Shown here piece after piece: positions 14,601-28,199 of a stretch of 64,000 nucleotides of DNA. Source of the stretch: Anoplopoma fimbria (lineage: Eukaryota; Chordata; Actinopteri; Perciformes; Anoplopomatidae); the NCBI RefSeq assembly GCF_027596085.1, contig NC_072458.1:3894139-3958138 (forward strand). The letters are read 5' to 3'. Every line of letters begins with the position of its first letter. Positions within the stretch are counted from its first letter, which is position 1. Under the pieces are notes generated by a model that did not search any database, had not been told where the DNA came from, and worked only from the letters and a program-made list of their open reading frames with translations. The translations under genes were made by a program, and so were the position numbers.

Positions 14601-17600
14601 GCCCTCACATGCATGCGCACATGTATAAAAAAACACACATACATCCACAGATAATAACCACACAGGGATGGAAATTCACATCACTCCCGTGCTGTGTTCA
14701 CAAGGGTAATCCTTCCTCTCTAGTAACCTCTGTCTGTTTGTTCTTCATCCCTCCTCTCTGCACTCATCGGCCTATTCCCTCTGCTTTACAAAAATCCCAC
14801 AGGAAATGTGTATCACAGGAGATCTTTGAAGCTCTGGGCTGCTGTGAATCTTTTGTCATGATAGTCCATACATTTTTTTCTGGCTCTGTCAGCCGATGAG
14901 GCAGAGACACATGCGACATGCTGCCTCTTTTACTGGTACACATACAGGTAGAATAGTTATCCGCACACTTAAATATATGCAGAGAACACTTTATTTTAGC
15001 TTTTGGTCTAAAGGACCTTCAACAGAACATTGGTACACGTCTTTATCTCTTCAGATGCACAAACACGCTGTTTTTTCCCTCCTTTTTGCCCCAGCATGCA
15101 AAAAAATACAAAGGTGCATAAAAATAGAAAGACATGGTGAACACACATTTATATACAGTTGTCATGATGAATTATAGAGAAAGCTTTGAGAAAAGAAATT
15201 AAAGAGTGATGAAAGAGCCGACCGTGGTAACCCCGGGCTCCACACTACAGTATGGAGGGTGTAGTGAAAATGTTAAAGCAGTGTATGTTTGGCTGAAACA
15301 TAACACAAGTTAGACTATTTGTGGGTTGGTGGATGTGGAAGACGGCAACTTTCAGAGGATATCTTGAGATCATCATTCATGCCATGATATGTAGGAAGCA
15401 AATGTCCATTTGTCTATAAAAGTAATGTGCATTTATAGACATACTCTTTAGACTTGATATAGTGTAAGTATTGATAATATATCTCCCCAGTGAAACAGTA
15501 GAGGAGTAGGGACGAATGATTGAAAGGGAAAACCCAGCAGCCAGCTCAGATAGGACCGTATTCGATCCCTTTTTTATAATATTGAGTTTCACACTCACTG
15601 CCTCTAGAAAGAAAGGAGGGAGGAAAGAAAGAGTAGTACATGAAGCATCAGTAGCATTTATATGGAGTGAAACTGATCTCAAAGGGTCCAGAATTTGTAT
15701 AACATGATCTATGGATGAAAAAGAACGAGTTGTTCGTAATTTGGGGTATTCACAAATGCGTGTTCCAATCTACACACAAATACCAAGAAATTTGAATATG
15801 TGAAAATAGTCTTAAAACTCCAAATGCAAATGTAACCTGATCCTTGAGTATCGGGCAATCCATGCACACACATTAAACAATCTGTAAAATAAATACAAAT
15901 AAAATCAAAAATAATTTTAGACATGATCAGATCTGTGAATTTGAAATTAAGAATCTGTACTTAAAATCTGAATATTTAATCAGGTTGTGATGTGTGCATT
16001 TGTAAAACTGTTTTACATACGTTCAAATTGCTCTGTATGTGTGTAGATTGAAACACATGTTCTTGATGACCCAAATCACGCACCAGTCGTACACATTTGT
16101 GACCACTTTGAGATCAGTTTCACTCCATAAATGTAGCCTGTATAATATACCGTTTCTCGCTCAAAGGAACCGGTAAAACCTGTGAAATCCCTTCACTCTT
16201 CTTTCCTCCCTTTTGCACTTTCCCTAAACCCTCTCTGTCTATTTATACAAATGAAAAATAAAAGAGACCCAGGTTGTAAGTCGGTTTGTTGTTATTGCTT
16301 TGTTGTCATCAGCTTCCCCGCAGGAACTGTACTTCTTATAAGTCAAATTAAATTTAGCACAACCAGGTAGAGTTTTTCCTTGACACTGATGCATTCTGGC
16401 ATTTGAAAGCCTCGTCATAATTTGTCATGGCAGCTGTCATCCAGATGTTGTCAAAGCTGAATTACAGAAACAAACAAAAAAACTGAAAAGGAATGGAGTG
16501 GGGGAAAAAAGGATTTGAAAAGATGTTGCAGGACAGATGTTCAGGTGGAAAGCATCACCCAGATCGAGTATCTGATCGTTTCACTGCTTTTGGTCGGCTG
16601 ATTTATGTTTGTCTGGCTTTTACTCAGTGACAAGCTGGGAATAGTCTCATATTACCATATCACGGTTCGTTTGGAGATCCTCAAAGGAATGGAGGACACG
16701 CACGCATATGAGCGCATCAGCACACATACTAAACACAGAAATAAAAGATCTAGCCATTCAGGAGCAGTACACCTGCACACAGCCGTACAAAAGCAGTTCA
16801 GGAGCCTCACTGGATTTAATTTAGCAAACTAGCCCGTAGGGTTACACTGGCTTTAATCTGCTGCAACGGCACGCTGACTGTAAGGGAGTAGTCTGCCTGC
16901 TCCAAGCTATCTGTAGCTGTCTTTGCCTCTGAGGACTATTGATGGTGTCAAGGACATTCTGTTTCTCTCATTTTTTATTTTGTTTGTTTGTATTTTTCTC
17001 CTTGTGAACGTTTGAATGTAAACCACCTTTGTGTGCTCCTTCCCTCTTCCGTTCCCCTCACTCTCATCCCACTTTCCTCCACCCATACTCATCTATCCTC
17101 TCCTCCCTCTCCTCTCTGAGCCTTTGTTATCATGCTGGTACTTTACGCAGTATATCTACACGTTGACAATGTGAAGAGCACTTTGTCTTGTCTAGGCGAG
17201 CTGAACAAGAATAAAAGGAGCCCTGCAGCTAGTTTATTTTTCACATGGGGTTCACACAAGATGAAACTTGGTTTATGTGTCATTCTTTTCTTGTCTATTG
17301 CACTCAGACAGACTTTCACAATACTTCTTAGTCTACTATATCTACATCCTATATTTTTAAATACATAAAATCTGCTGCCGTCCTCCCTCAATCTCTCCTC
17401 CCACTTCTCCAAGTCCTCCAGCCTGCATCGACTCTAGTACCTTCATCAAATATTAATTTGGCTGACTTCAGTGCAGGTGACTCTTCACTCTACCTTCCAA
17501 AGTGCTACTCTGTCCATTACAGGGGGATGCTTCTCTCTAAAAGCTCCGGTTGATGGTCTTTTGAAGTATTAAAGAAAACTTGTTACCTGTGCAGTCTTTT

Positions 17601-20316
17601 AAGTGCAGCTTACTGGCAGGTAACTTGGAGCTCGGGAGATTGTACCTTGCATAAATGGTGCGCTAACGGAAAAAATAACTTGGATATTTGGCCTGATTCT
17701 TTTAAATCTTACCATGTTGTTCACTCATGTTCTAGCAGCTGAATCAGAAAAATATAGTTTGAATGATAACAGAATAAAATTCAGTCCAAAATAGAAATAC
17801 AGTGTCTTAAAGTCAAATGAAGAACATATGCTGTGCAGACACACATGCACGCACACATCAGTCACGCTTTCAGTTATGCTGAAAGTCTTGATGGTGTCTT
17901 CTCCCAAAACACTCCTCCCCTCACAGCCGCTGCACACATCTCTATACACTCCCCGTGGACACTCTGCACCAGCCTGGCATCGCCAAATATATATTTTCAG
18001 CAATTAGGATTTGGACTGTGCCACCCATGCACATGCCAGTCAGATCTCCCCAGTCTGTGCCCACTCACTGCCAGCTTAGCTCAGCGCCCACCTTAGCAGG
18101 GAACCACTAACGAACACCAGGCCGGCCGCAGAGGCCGAAACTGCACTTTACAGTAGTTACAAGCTGCTGGAGGATTACACATTACATCAGCCAAGTGAAA
18201 AACGCACTTAACTCATCATCATCAGTTATGTATTTTTCAACATATGATGTCTTGCTCAAATTCTGTCCAGCCTTCAACAAAACCTGAGTGAAACTGTCTC
18301 AATAACATATATCGGGTTGCATTATGTAGTAACGCTCCCTTATCAAGGTACTAAAAAGTTATGTCTCATTTTCTAATTTTAGGACGTGTGTGTAAAAGTC
18401 TTATAGCTACCTGTCTTGTATGAATAATGCAGCCAGATCAACCTTGACGACATTATCCTTCGTATGCAGCACAACATTTAAGGGTCCTTTGTGCTTTTTT
18501 GCCTTTATTATTTCTAATATTTTACTTGTGAGAAATAAAAAAACATTAAGTACAGTCTCTAAATGACCAATAAGTAGCATCCTCACCTTTTTAAAACAGT
18601 CTCAGAAAGTGGATATGAAAAAACGTTTCAGTTTTTAGTATTTCAGAGTACATTCAAAGCCCCATTTATTAACTTGTAAACATTCTTTAAATATTTGGTG
18701 CTTCCTGTAAACATTTGGGGCCTCCTGCTTGTACATGTTTGATTTTTGTTTTTCCTGTTTAAAAGAAATAAAATGTAATCTTGCATAGTTAAGGTTTCAT
18801 CAGAGAACGAAACCCTGGCTGTCTTTGTGCTGTGATCTTGACTTCAGTGTGTGGATTGTTGTTGAATCATTATTTAGATGATGAAGGCCAGCCATCTGTA
18901 TTGTTGCACATCAAGATCCCTCCCTCATGCAGAGCATCATGGCCCATCTGTGGATTTTCCTCAAGGCTGTTTTCTTTTTTCTTTTTTTTGGTTTTCAGAT
19001 TTTTTGCCATGCTAATTTTCTCCCTTGTTGATGACTCATGCAATCCCATATGATGTCTTATGCCAGCCGCTGACTGATTTCATAACTCCCCTCCTCTCTC
19101 TCTCTCTCTCTCCTTCTCCCCCTTTCCTCCCCTCTGTCTTCCTTTCTCCTTGTGTTTTTTTCCCAGATAAGTTTTGGTATTGCCGTCTGTCTCCGAACCA
19201 TAAAGTCCTGCACTACGGAGATTTGGAAGAGAGTCCTCAGGGCGAAGTGCCCCACGACTCTTTACAGGACAAACGTGAGTGTCAAATGAAATTATTGATA
19301 GTCTTTACCGACTATTGTGACACAGTATGTTTTTTTTATTGCAGCTCACAATATTCATACAAATATGTATTTTCTACAAGTCTGCAGTCTCTATCCTCGC
19401 TGATATCATGCATAGCCCCAACATACAGTATGACCAAGTGACTGTCATTGACATTGACTGCTGGCTTTAAAGCTACAGTCAGTATCTGTGACCCAACCGC
19501 CATGTTGAGAACAGTCGAGCCAAAGACCAAGCATCGCCCAATAACCAGAGCAAACTTTATCATTTTACAGCCAAACAGTACACTAAAATGTGTTTCTGAA
19601 AACATTTAAGCCTAGAAATAGGTAGCAGAATCTTGATTCATATTTGAATCCTTTGCTCTTATTTGTTGTTTTTCTTTTAGTGCCCAAGGAGCACTAAAAG
19701 GAGCACTAAAAAGAGCACTAAAAGGAGCACTAAAAGAAGGCAGAGGAACCTGATTTTATGCCACTGTGCCAGCGACAGCTGTGGCCTGAGGCATTCTGTT
19801 TTCGGACAGACGGCAGACTGAGTGGTCCATTCTTGTCAAAGCGACATCTAGGGAAAACCTTGAAGGACTATTTCTCAAATTTGGCTCAAACGTCTTCCTG
19901 GATTCGTAGATGAATTGATTTGGTGGTCAACGATCACTGTGACCTCAAAAACATGTTTTTGGCCATGACTCAAGAATTCATGTGCTTATTATAACAATTA
20001 CACACAATTGCTAATAGGATAAAATTATGAAGTGATGACATTTTCTAACATGGATGTAAACAGAAACTTGACCTATTGCGGAAGGTATACAACTGCAAGG
20101 TGGTAATTGTAGTTTCTATTATTATCTCTCTCATGTATGGTATACAGAGACAGTTTGATCAAATATGGTAAAAAGCTTTTTTTTAGCTACCAATTGTAGC
20201 TTTAACAGTCAATGAACATCAGTTTCACTTGCAATGACAGATTTGAAGAGAATTTTAACTTTTAATAATTTGAATAAACCAGCCAGCCATCTGGGATGAC
20301 ACAGTTGGAACAACGA

Positions 20317-20350
<34 letters not shown>

Positions 20351-23300
20351 GACTAGCTTATGTCCTCTCTGCAGTGCCTGTGGCTGATATCAAAGCTGTA
20401 ATCACCGGCAAAGACTGTCCTCACATGAAGGAGAAGGGAGCCCTGAAGCAAAACAAGGTGTGTTTGTGTGCACATGCGTGTGTACGACTGCATACGTGTG
20501 GGTGGGTGGGTGTGTATCCAGGCGTGAGAACGTGTTTCTGTGTGCGTGAGAGTTGCATAACATGATGTCGGTTACATAATTTTGCTTTGGGAAATAACAC
20601 AATAACTCGTGTCTCAGTGCTCAGCACAGAAAGACGTATCCATCAGTGGCACTGTGAAGGAAAAAAAACACAGAATAGTCATTAAGCTGAAGACACAAAT
20701 CGGACAAGAGCCGCCAAAAACATGCAGCTATCTTTTCTTTGCTGTTCAAATTTGAAAGTAACACATCAGGCCTGCCCTCTGCAGTGCGTTAACCATGATG
20801 AAAGAGCCATCTTGTCTCCCTCTGTGTACACATCAGCCTTTTCGTCTCCTGCACTCTGCCTCTGCAAACCTTCGCCCCCCACCCGCAGGACTGTGATATA
20901 TTGGATCTTGGATAAATAGCCTTGAAGACAAAGCAGCATGCCTCCTCCCTGCTTTGTCTCCTTTATTACCCTGTCGATAAGCGCACCTTGTCCAGGGGAA
21001 TGACCTGAGGGGGGTCTGCGGGCCGTCTAGCAGGTCTGTCCCAGCCTTTTGAATGAGAACACAGGCATATTTCATTACTCACTGTTACAAGGCCAGCCAA
21101 AGTCACCTCTATGTGCTTCAAGGCAGAGCTGGCATGTGGATCATTTGTGGGACACCCTGACGGATGTGGGAGGGTGGCACGCAGTGTTTTTGTAATTATT
21201 CCATACATGTATACCAACATGAGTATGTTCTAAGAGCCATATTTACTTTGTTTCAGACGCCTACTGTGCCTCAAGACATGCACGTTTAGCATACAGGTGC
21301 ACCGACCTGGAAGTGCATTTTGCTTGTCGTCCGTACGGCATTTTGCATCTCATTACTGACGCACATCTTCCTGCGTTACAGTTTGTGATGTACAAGCATT
21401 AAAACAAAGGATCACCCAATTGACTGGAGGATCTCTGATAAGTGTAGATGATCACATTTTCTGCTGTATTAACTGTTAACGGTCAAGAAATTTGCAATAG
21501 GTCCGATTTGCGTGAGAAATACTCTGTCCTTAAGAGCAGGTGCAGAATTGTGCAGCTATGAAGCACCAATGGCCGAGTCGGGGGAAATAGATTTAACTAA
21601 GCAGTAATTTATGGAAAACTCAATAATAGCAGAGAAACCACTGCAAGAAAAGTTATGCTTTCGTTTATAAACAAATAAATAACATCTAGAAAAGCTGTAC
21701 TTATGATGAACATGGTAAACATTATACCTGCTTAACATCAGAATGCATTGTCACAGTGAGCATGTAAGCATGCAGAGGTTAGCATTTAATCAAAGTACCA
21801 CAGTGCCTATATACAGACTCATAGTGCTGGTAGCATCACTGTAGACTCTTTTATTACACGTTTTTTCCATCTCTATAACTTCATTTGATTGGTTTTTTGG
21901 TATTACATTTTGGTTGGAGTAAATGTTTTGAACTTGATACCATTACTTTAGTAATAAGTATTTCTATGTCATCATCAATACATATTTACTTTTCTGAGCC
22001 TGCTGGTCTGAGACAAATCCCACCACTGAAATCCATCTTTTAAGCTCTGCCTCACAAAGTGCTGCTAGGATGCAGACCCAGTCTCTTAATGTGTAATTAC
22101 CTGCTGCCTTAGTTAATCAGATGCTAATTTCACACAGATTGCAAGTTAATGAATTGCTTTCATGTACACAAATGTGTCTCTCAGTGTGTCTGTTCCATTT
22201 CCTACAATAGAACACAGTGGAATTTGTGGGAATACACCAGAAAGCATATCATATCACGTCATATTCCCAACCCCCCCAGGCATTTTTCAATATCTAGTAT
22301 CTGAGGGCATCTCATGCGTTTCTCTCTTTGAGCTCTACCTCGCTGATACCCGATGAGTTGGTGTGCTGCTGATGTAACAGATGGTGACAAGACATGTTGA
22401 GGAGAAAGAGATTGGTTTGGCAGCATTGTGATGTAAATCTCACCTGTTCTTTTTTCTTCCTCTCGTCTCTCCATCCCACCTCCTCCCCTCTGTCACTGCA
22501 TCTTCCGCTCTGTCTCTGCATCATTTTCACTTCCTCCCTCCTCCCTCTGTGTCTTCCACTCTGTCCTCTCTCCAGGAGGTGTTAGAGCTGGCCTTCTCCG
22601 TCCTCTATGAGTCGGACGAGTATTTAAACTTTATTGCTCCTGACAAGCATGAGGTAAGCCAACAGTGACAACACCCTTCGGCTGTTGACTGTGTCAGACA
22701 GAACGAAAACATGTGATGGCACAAAGAGAAATACTTTTTTTGTATGCAAGTGTATAAGTCAGATATGTAGTGGATATAATCTCAATTGACTTCGGTATTC
22801 AAGTAGTTTGTTGAACACATACACATAGTGTGCATTAATCTCAGCAATGTAAAGTCAGACACTTAACACAGCTATAAGCATCCAGAGAGATGAAAAATGT
22901 GCAATTATTAGTGATTGATAGGCACAAAACACTTATCATGGTATATGTGTGTGAAAAGAATCCAATATTTCCATCATACTGCTCTCCTCATCCATTTGCC
23001 TCATTATTGCTTCACACTAAGATATTCAAGGCTTAGCTAAGGATGGTTAATGATGTCATCATATCACCCAAACTTATTTGCATTTAACTTGGATTTACGA
23101 CATGACTTTTAATATCAAAATTCAGAAACTTTTTATAAAAACATTTTAAACATAGAAGTTTGTATTTAGGGCAAGAGAGAAGAGAGTGTCCCTTCTCTAT
23201 ATCTCCTAAGACACAGTGTCCAAACACTTTCCTCTCTTGGTGGTTTACTTCTTTTATACCTGCGTGTCTCTGTACCAGGACGAATATGCAGTCAACCGGC

Positions 23301-23628
23301 TCCTTTGAAAACATATCAGGCTTTATTTGTGGATTTGGAAGTATTAAGCTTTGTTGTTATGACTACAGTGTCTTAGGCGTTTCTCTATAATTTAATTCTG
23401 GATCCACCTCTGTTAATGTCTCTGCAGTACTGCGTCTGGACGGATGGTCTGAACGCCCTCCTGGGTAAGGAGATGACCAGCGATTACACCAAATCTGACA
23501 TGGACACCCTGCTCACCATGGAGATGAAGCTCCGCCTCTTGGATCTAGAGAACATCCAGATTCCCGAGGCCCCGCCCCCGATTCCCAAAGAACCTAGCAA
23601 CTATGACTTTGTTTACGACTGTAACTAG
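11689..23628 (+). CDS. elmo1: ELMO1 (engulfment and cell motility 1), last six coding exons; 5' part outside window
   Basis: Elmo1 is the cytosolic partner of DOCK1/2/5; the complex activates Rac in engulfment and cell migration. Six exons are seen: 11689-11852, 14476-14588, 19167-19274, 20375-20457, 22576-22653 and 23428-23628. All have AG/GT borders and compatible phases, giving the C-terminal 248 residues (human ELMO1 is 727 aa). Readable landmarks are [17 protein letters not shown], then the PH-domain segment with [20 protein letters not shown] and [17 protein letters not shown], then [22 protein letters not shown]. The tail has the DOCK SH3-binding APPPIPKEP. The ending NYDFVYDCN is the ELMO1 type; ELMO2 ends differently, which decides the paralog. 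The remaining, larger N-terminal part, including the ELM domain, must lie to the left. A TTG microsatellite sits just before the exon at 20375. No frame damage is seen. Confidence 0.96.
11853..19166 (+). other. elmo1 introns between the first three exons seen
   Basis: Two introns (11853-14475 and 14589-19166) separated by the 113 nt exon. They are AT-rich. The second contains the fold-back element at 15655-16133 and ends in a pyrimidine-rich run (19086-19166) before its acceptor. The longest open frame (13657-14232, minus) shows no protein similarity I recognise. No RNA gene is visible. Confidence 0.75.
15655..16133. mobile_element. fold-back (long inverted repeat) element, about 480 bp
   Basis: The two halves are imperfect reverse complements. 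The outer arms match over about 25 bp around GGAGTGAAACTGATCTCAAA. A second matching block lies inside the arms around CAATCTACACACA. The element is flanked on both sides by TAG, which may be a target duplication. No coding capacity is seen. It looks like a MITE or fold-back transposon lying in an elmo1 intron; I do not recognise the family. Confidence 0.65.
19689..19736 (+). repeat. 12-bp tandem repeat, four units
   Basis: The unit GAGCACTAAAAG is repeated four times head to tail with one base changed in the second unit. It lies immediately left of an interspersed repeat. Confidence 0.9.
19763..20090 (+). mobile_element. fragment of a common percomorph interspersed repeat
   Basis: The phrases CTGTGGCCTGAGGCATTCTG, TTTGGCTCAAACGTC, GGTCAACGATCACTGTGACC and GAAGTGATGACATTTT occur in this order. 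I associate that order with a repeat very abundant in percomorph genomes. The segment ends near GACCTATTGCGG. I see no terminal inverted repeats or open frame, so the copy appears truncated. The superfamily is not assigned. Confidence 0.55.
20318..20351 (+). repeat. (GTT)n microsatellite, about 11 units
   Basis: A perfect trinucleotide tract ending 24 bp before the elmo1 exon at 20375, within the window where a branch point normally lies. Confidence 0.95.
20458..23427 (+). other. last two elmo1 introns
   Basis: Introns 20458-22575 and 22654-23427 flank the 78 nt exon. A CT-rich run (22446-22575) leads into the acceptor at 22575. Nothing else is recognisable in either intron. Confidence 0.75.
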
Positions 23629-23720
23629 ACGAACAACCCTACGAGCCCGAATCGAACCTACCCAGCACCTACTGTACTCCCTGGACCAATTACCTTTTCT
23701 TATAAACTGGAACAAAAACA

Positions 23721-23726
23721 AATAAA
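23721..23726 (+). terminator. candidate elmo1 polyadenylation signal
   Basis: AATAAA lies 93 bp after the stop codon. A run of 21 A residues follows from 23739, so cDNA ends mapping here could be internal priming. Further AATAAA motifs near 24376 and 25328 are alternative, longer 3' ends. Confidence 0.5.
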
Positions 23727-23738
23727 ACCATATAATGT

Positions 23739-23759
23739 AAAAAAAAAAAAAAAAAAAAA
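23739..23759 (+). repeat. A21 homopolymer in the elmo1 3' region
   Basis: Twenty-one consecutive A bases, 13 bp after the AATAAA hexamer. Confidence 0.95.
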
Positions 23760-26700
23760 TGAACTGTGATTGAACGAAAAAGGATTTATTGAACTATTTT
23801 CCTCTTGCTTCTTGCTAGACCTGTATATGAGAGAAAAAGGTGCGTAATAATAGGCTGCACTTGAGGGGACTCGGAGTTTGATGCAGAGTCATCCGGTTGC
23901 CATGGAGAAGACAAACCGGAAGTATTTGTTTGGCCTGCCGTTGGTCGTCCTCCGTCTTTTTCCTCACTTTCCTCCTGTGTCTGATGTTTTAAGACATTCA
24001 CTTCTTCTACTCGACCGAAGGCACCTGCTGTCCTTTTGCTTGAAGATTGTGGTAGACAAATGCTTAGAAATTCAGCTTCCTTGTCGTCCTTTTTTAGGTT
24101 TACTTTATTATTTTTCCTCAGGGCTTCTTTGGAGGGAGGGATGATGGTTGAGTAGTTCAGTATCAGGGAGGGATGGGCTTTGTGTTTTGTCGTCACTGTT
24201 CCAACAGTATTTCCTGTCACATTCTCACTTACAGTATTTGTGGCAGCTAAATGTTTTCCAAGAGGCTGAAAGGAAGGTGGAAGTACATTTTAAGAGGAAT
24301 ACTTCATGAAAATAGTCTCCAATATCCGCTCTGCTACACATATACTGAAGACTGTTAGAATAAGTCAATCCTCAAAATAAAGGCACTGTACTTCAGTTAA
24401 AACTCTTTCTTTTAAATATTTTGATGTTAATGTTCCTATCCCACCGCTGCTTGCATATTGTACACAGCTACAGAGCACCACCATAGTGAAAAACTCATAC
24501 AAACACACTCGTCTCTCCCTCATTTGAGTCTCACTCGTTGTTATGACTGCTGTACACAACATTCCTAAGCAATATTTGAGCTTTTTTTTGTTCAACATTT
24601 GTAAGATGGTCATAATTTAGGGATTTTAAATTTGTGAAACTGCCTAGTAGTTTGTATTACAAAGAGGATGTTAGTCTTTTTGTGTGTGTTCAGGACTATA
24701 TGGCCACAAAATTTAAAGTTTATGTATTTTTTTAATTTAAAAACAGATCATGGTTATTATTTCTAGTATGATTTATATATTTTCCCCTTCCTATTTAATA
24801 CCTTCAGATGTTTTTTCTTTAGGATTTTTCAAAGCCCCTCAAAACTGCTGTTTACATTAAAGATTTAAGAACTGTAACTATTTTTTACTTCTGTTCTTCT
24901 CTTCATTCTTGAACCACATTCACTTAAAGGATCATACCGGGGTTTTGAACATGCAGGGGAAAGGTTATTTCTTGATCAACAGCAGCAAAAACTTTGATTC
25001 AAAGATTGCTTGATTTTTACTATTTTAATTACACTTTATTGTGTCATTTGTGCTTATTTATCTCTCTTTAACAGTTTAAACAGATGGTGTATGGATTAGG
25101 ACTTTTATCATCCCAGAGACCATTTTATTTTTACAGAAAAGCAATTCGGACATAATTAACTAAATGTTGCCAACCTTCCCCTATGCATTTTCAAACAAGG
25201 TAATGCAGGATTGTCTTTGTGTAGCTGTTGAGCATGGTTCAAGCAGCACATTCTCAGGAATTATTGTAAATCAGAACTAATCTTAACAAAAGCCGGATGT
25301 TTTAAAAGCAACAACTGAATTCAAATAATAATAATAAACTACACATTGTAGAATGTACTTGAATTATTTTGCTAACTCCTGACTACAAAAATATATTACA
25401 TTAGATGAAAAATTATATTTGCACAAAAAAAAAGCATCTAGTGGTACACTGATCATAACTAACAGTCTGTAGTACTGAGGAACAAAGACATTCCTGCATG
25501 TTGAATATATTGTCTGTTTTCTGAATAAGCTTCATCACACACACACTTCATAGTTGGGTGGATAGGAGGTGTCGGGCACTGTGGCACAATTTCTCTGCCA
25601 TCCCATCACCTCCGCCTTCTTAGACTCCAGGTGCATATCCTTCTGTCCAGCTTGCACAGTCTGCAGGTGTCCTCTGATCTGCAACCAGAGCAACATGAAA
25701 CGTGGCACTGGCCTCAACAGACCCAGACTTAACTTAATAACATTTTATGAAAACGCTTATGTCGGCTCTGTAGTTTCACTTTCAGAGGTTTCATTTCTGA
25801 AACACTCCTTGAATCTCTCATGTATTCAGGCCTTAAGCATAAGCGTCATCTAAAAATCTTTATCAAAGCTGAATTTACTCTGTATAAATCTTTCCCTTTA
25901 GCTTAAGTTACATTGAATGTGGGTTGAAAATGCTATTTGAAAAGGTAATATCAGGACTGGTCCATAGAATGATCTACAGTAAATAATGCAGTATTTGACT
26001 GCCAATCTCTAATTATTCTCAGATCAATTACTGCGAAAGAAGTCCTTAAATATTTATCTATGTGGAATTAAATGTGTCAGACACTATTGATTCGATGACC
26101 CAGAATGAGCGAGAAGCTGCCTTTGTATTTCTGCTGAATATTTTAGCTCAGTTTTAAAACGTGTGTTTGCATCCTTGGGTTTTGGTGCCTGATTTTTCCT
26201 ATTTCATGCCTGGGTGTGTCAAACGATATTCATTTCCCTGCACACAGGTCGAAGCAGTCCCTTACTCCTTAGCTTGTGACACCATTCCCTGCGTGACCGC
26301 TCTATACACCACCCAACCCAAGAACCTCCACTGAGCTCCGTCTTCAGGGGAACATTGTTCACCCACGAACGGATACTGATGTGTCTGTGCTCATTGGAAA
26401 AGTAAGTCAGTTTCCAACAGCATCTGTCTCACACTCTCTTGGGCAAAGTAGAAAACCCTCTCTCTTACCTACCACCCAGTCTTTAATTCCCTCACAGCGT
26501 CTCTCTCTCTCTCACACAGCATGCAGACGTGTCAACAGTCACACTTAAATGGCTCCATTCCTTGTAGGGGAAGCTGTGGTATGTTGTGGACTGAGCAGAG
26601 CCAGTCTGTGAAGTGGATAAGTCATTGGAGCTGATGGCCCTGATGGAACTATTAGCCACTGGCAAGATAGAATAGGAAAAACAACAGAGAGAGACAAAGA

Positions 26701-28152
26701 AAGGAAGAGAGGGAAGAGGAATTCTGATTCAGAGAAATGCAGTATAGACAATCATCGACAATTTAGGATAAAAAAAGCCCTGCACTAAATATGAATCTTT
26801 TTATTGATAAGATTTAATTTAGATTTTCTAAATATAAATATATCGACACCCAACATATCAAAAAACGGAACAATTGTGTTTACAGGAGTAATAGAAGCCA
26901 CATACAATTCTGAATACCAATTCTGAACTGCAAATATGTTTGAAAAGAGGAAAAGTCTTAAAGATCATGACAACATAATGCCAAAGACAGAATATGTGAC
27001 TGAAAGACACTACTAGAAACTGGACACTTGACCTTCAAAAAAATAACCATAGTGTTTCATAAAAAACGTTGACAGTGTCAACTAAACAGATATTTGGATT
27101 TTATAATTGTTACACTGCGTTTGTGTTAACAATTAGATTTGCTGCTGGATGCAAAGTAGCTGTTTTGATATACTTACTTTACTGGATTCCCTGCTGGTTG
27201 CCATTTGTGTGTGTGTGCGTGTGCGTGCGTGCATACGTGTTTGCGTCTCAAGCAACACTCGCCTGTGAACGACTGGAGAGAAAAGGACTTGGCTGGCCTC
27301 GTTACAACTTCTCGGAGACTTCCCGCAGAGTGTGACAGTAGCCTAAAGGCTGCAGCCAGCAGGGTGCTGCTCCTTTCCTCGTCCAGCAGGACTCACTAAT
27401 CAGATCAGATTATGGCCTGAACTGATTATATGGGCATGCATTCCTCCACAGCCGACTCTCAGACAAGTTGGCAAGGCATCCAGACACATCGCCTTCTGCT
27501 CTCATCAGTGTCCACCTGATAGTGTTTGCAGGGTCAGTACAGCCAAACAGAGAATACTTTTTACAAAGAAAATAGTTTAAATTAACACTACTGATAGTGA
27601 GGGCTGGGGATTATCCAGGGTGTCCCTCATTTGAGTGTGAGCATCAGACAAACAGAATATATTTAGAATATATATATATATATATAATAAGATGTGTCAG
27701 ATGCAGATAATCACAATCTTAGCGAATGAAACCAAATTTCCAAAAGTTGTTTTTTTTGTTATATGGGTGAACTAATCATTAAACCTTTCTAAAATTTGGA
27801 ATAGATCATGTGCTGGCTGTTTCCCTGCCTCTACATCTACATCATAGTAGCATCAGACTTAAGGTCAGGGGGCTTGTGAACATTTAAAGATTTTATGCTG
27901 CAGCTTCACAGTAGGGAGGGCTTGAGGGTGCAACCAATACAAACAAAGAAAGTCTACTTGCTATTTTTCGTCTTTTATTATCGACTGCCATAGTCCTTCC
28001 CTAAGGGGGTTATTGACTAAATGTCGTCTCACTGGAGTAAATAACAAATCTAATGGTGCCCAAGTAGCAGCCAAAGGGGCAGATAGAAAAATGTGTCAGA
28101 GCTATTCTAAGTCTTCCTGCTCATCATTTGTATTGACTTATTTTCTCAGCTT

Positions 28153-28199
<47 letters not shown>

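Larger units (their letters stand above)
19275..20374 (+). other. elmo1 intron with repeat insertions
   Basis: This intron of 1.1 kb consists largely of repeats: a 12-bp tandem at 19689-19736, an interspersed repeat at about 19763-20090, and a TTG microsatellite that ends 24 bp before the acceptor. Confidence 0.8.
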
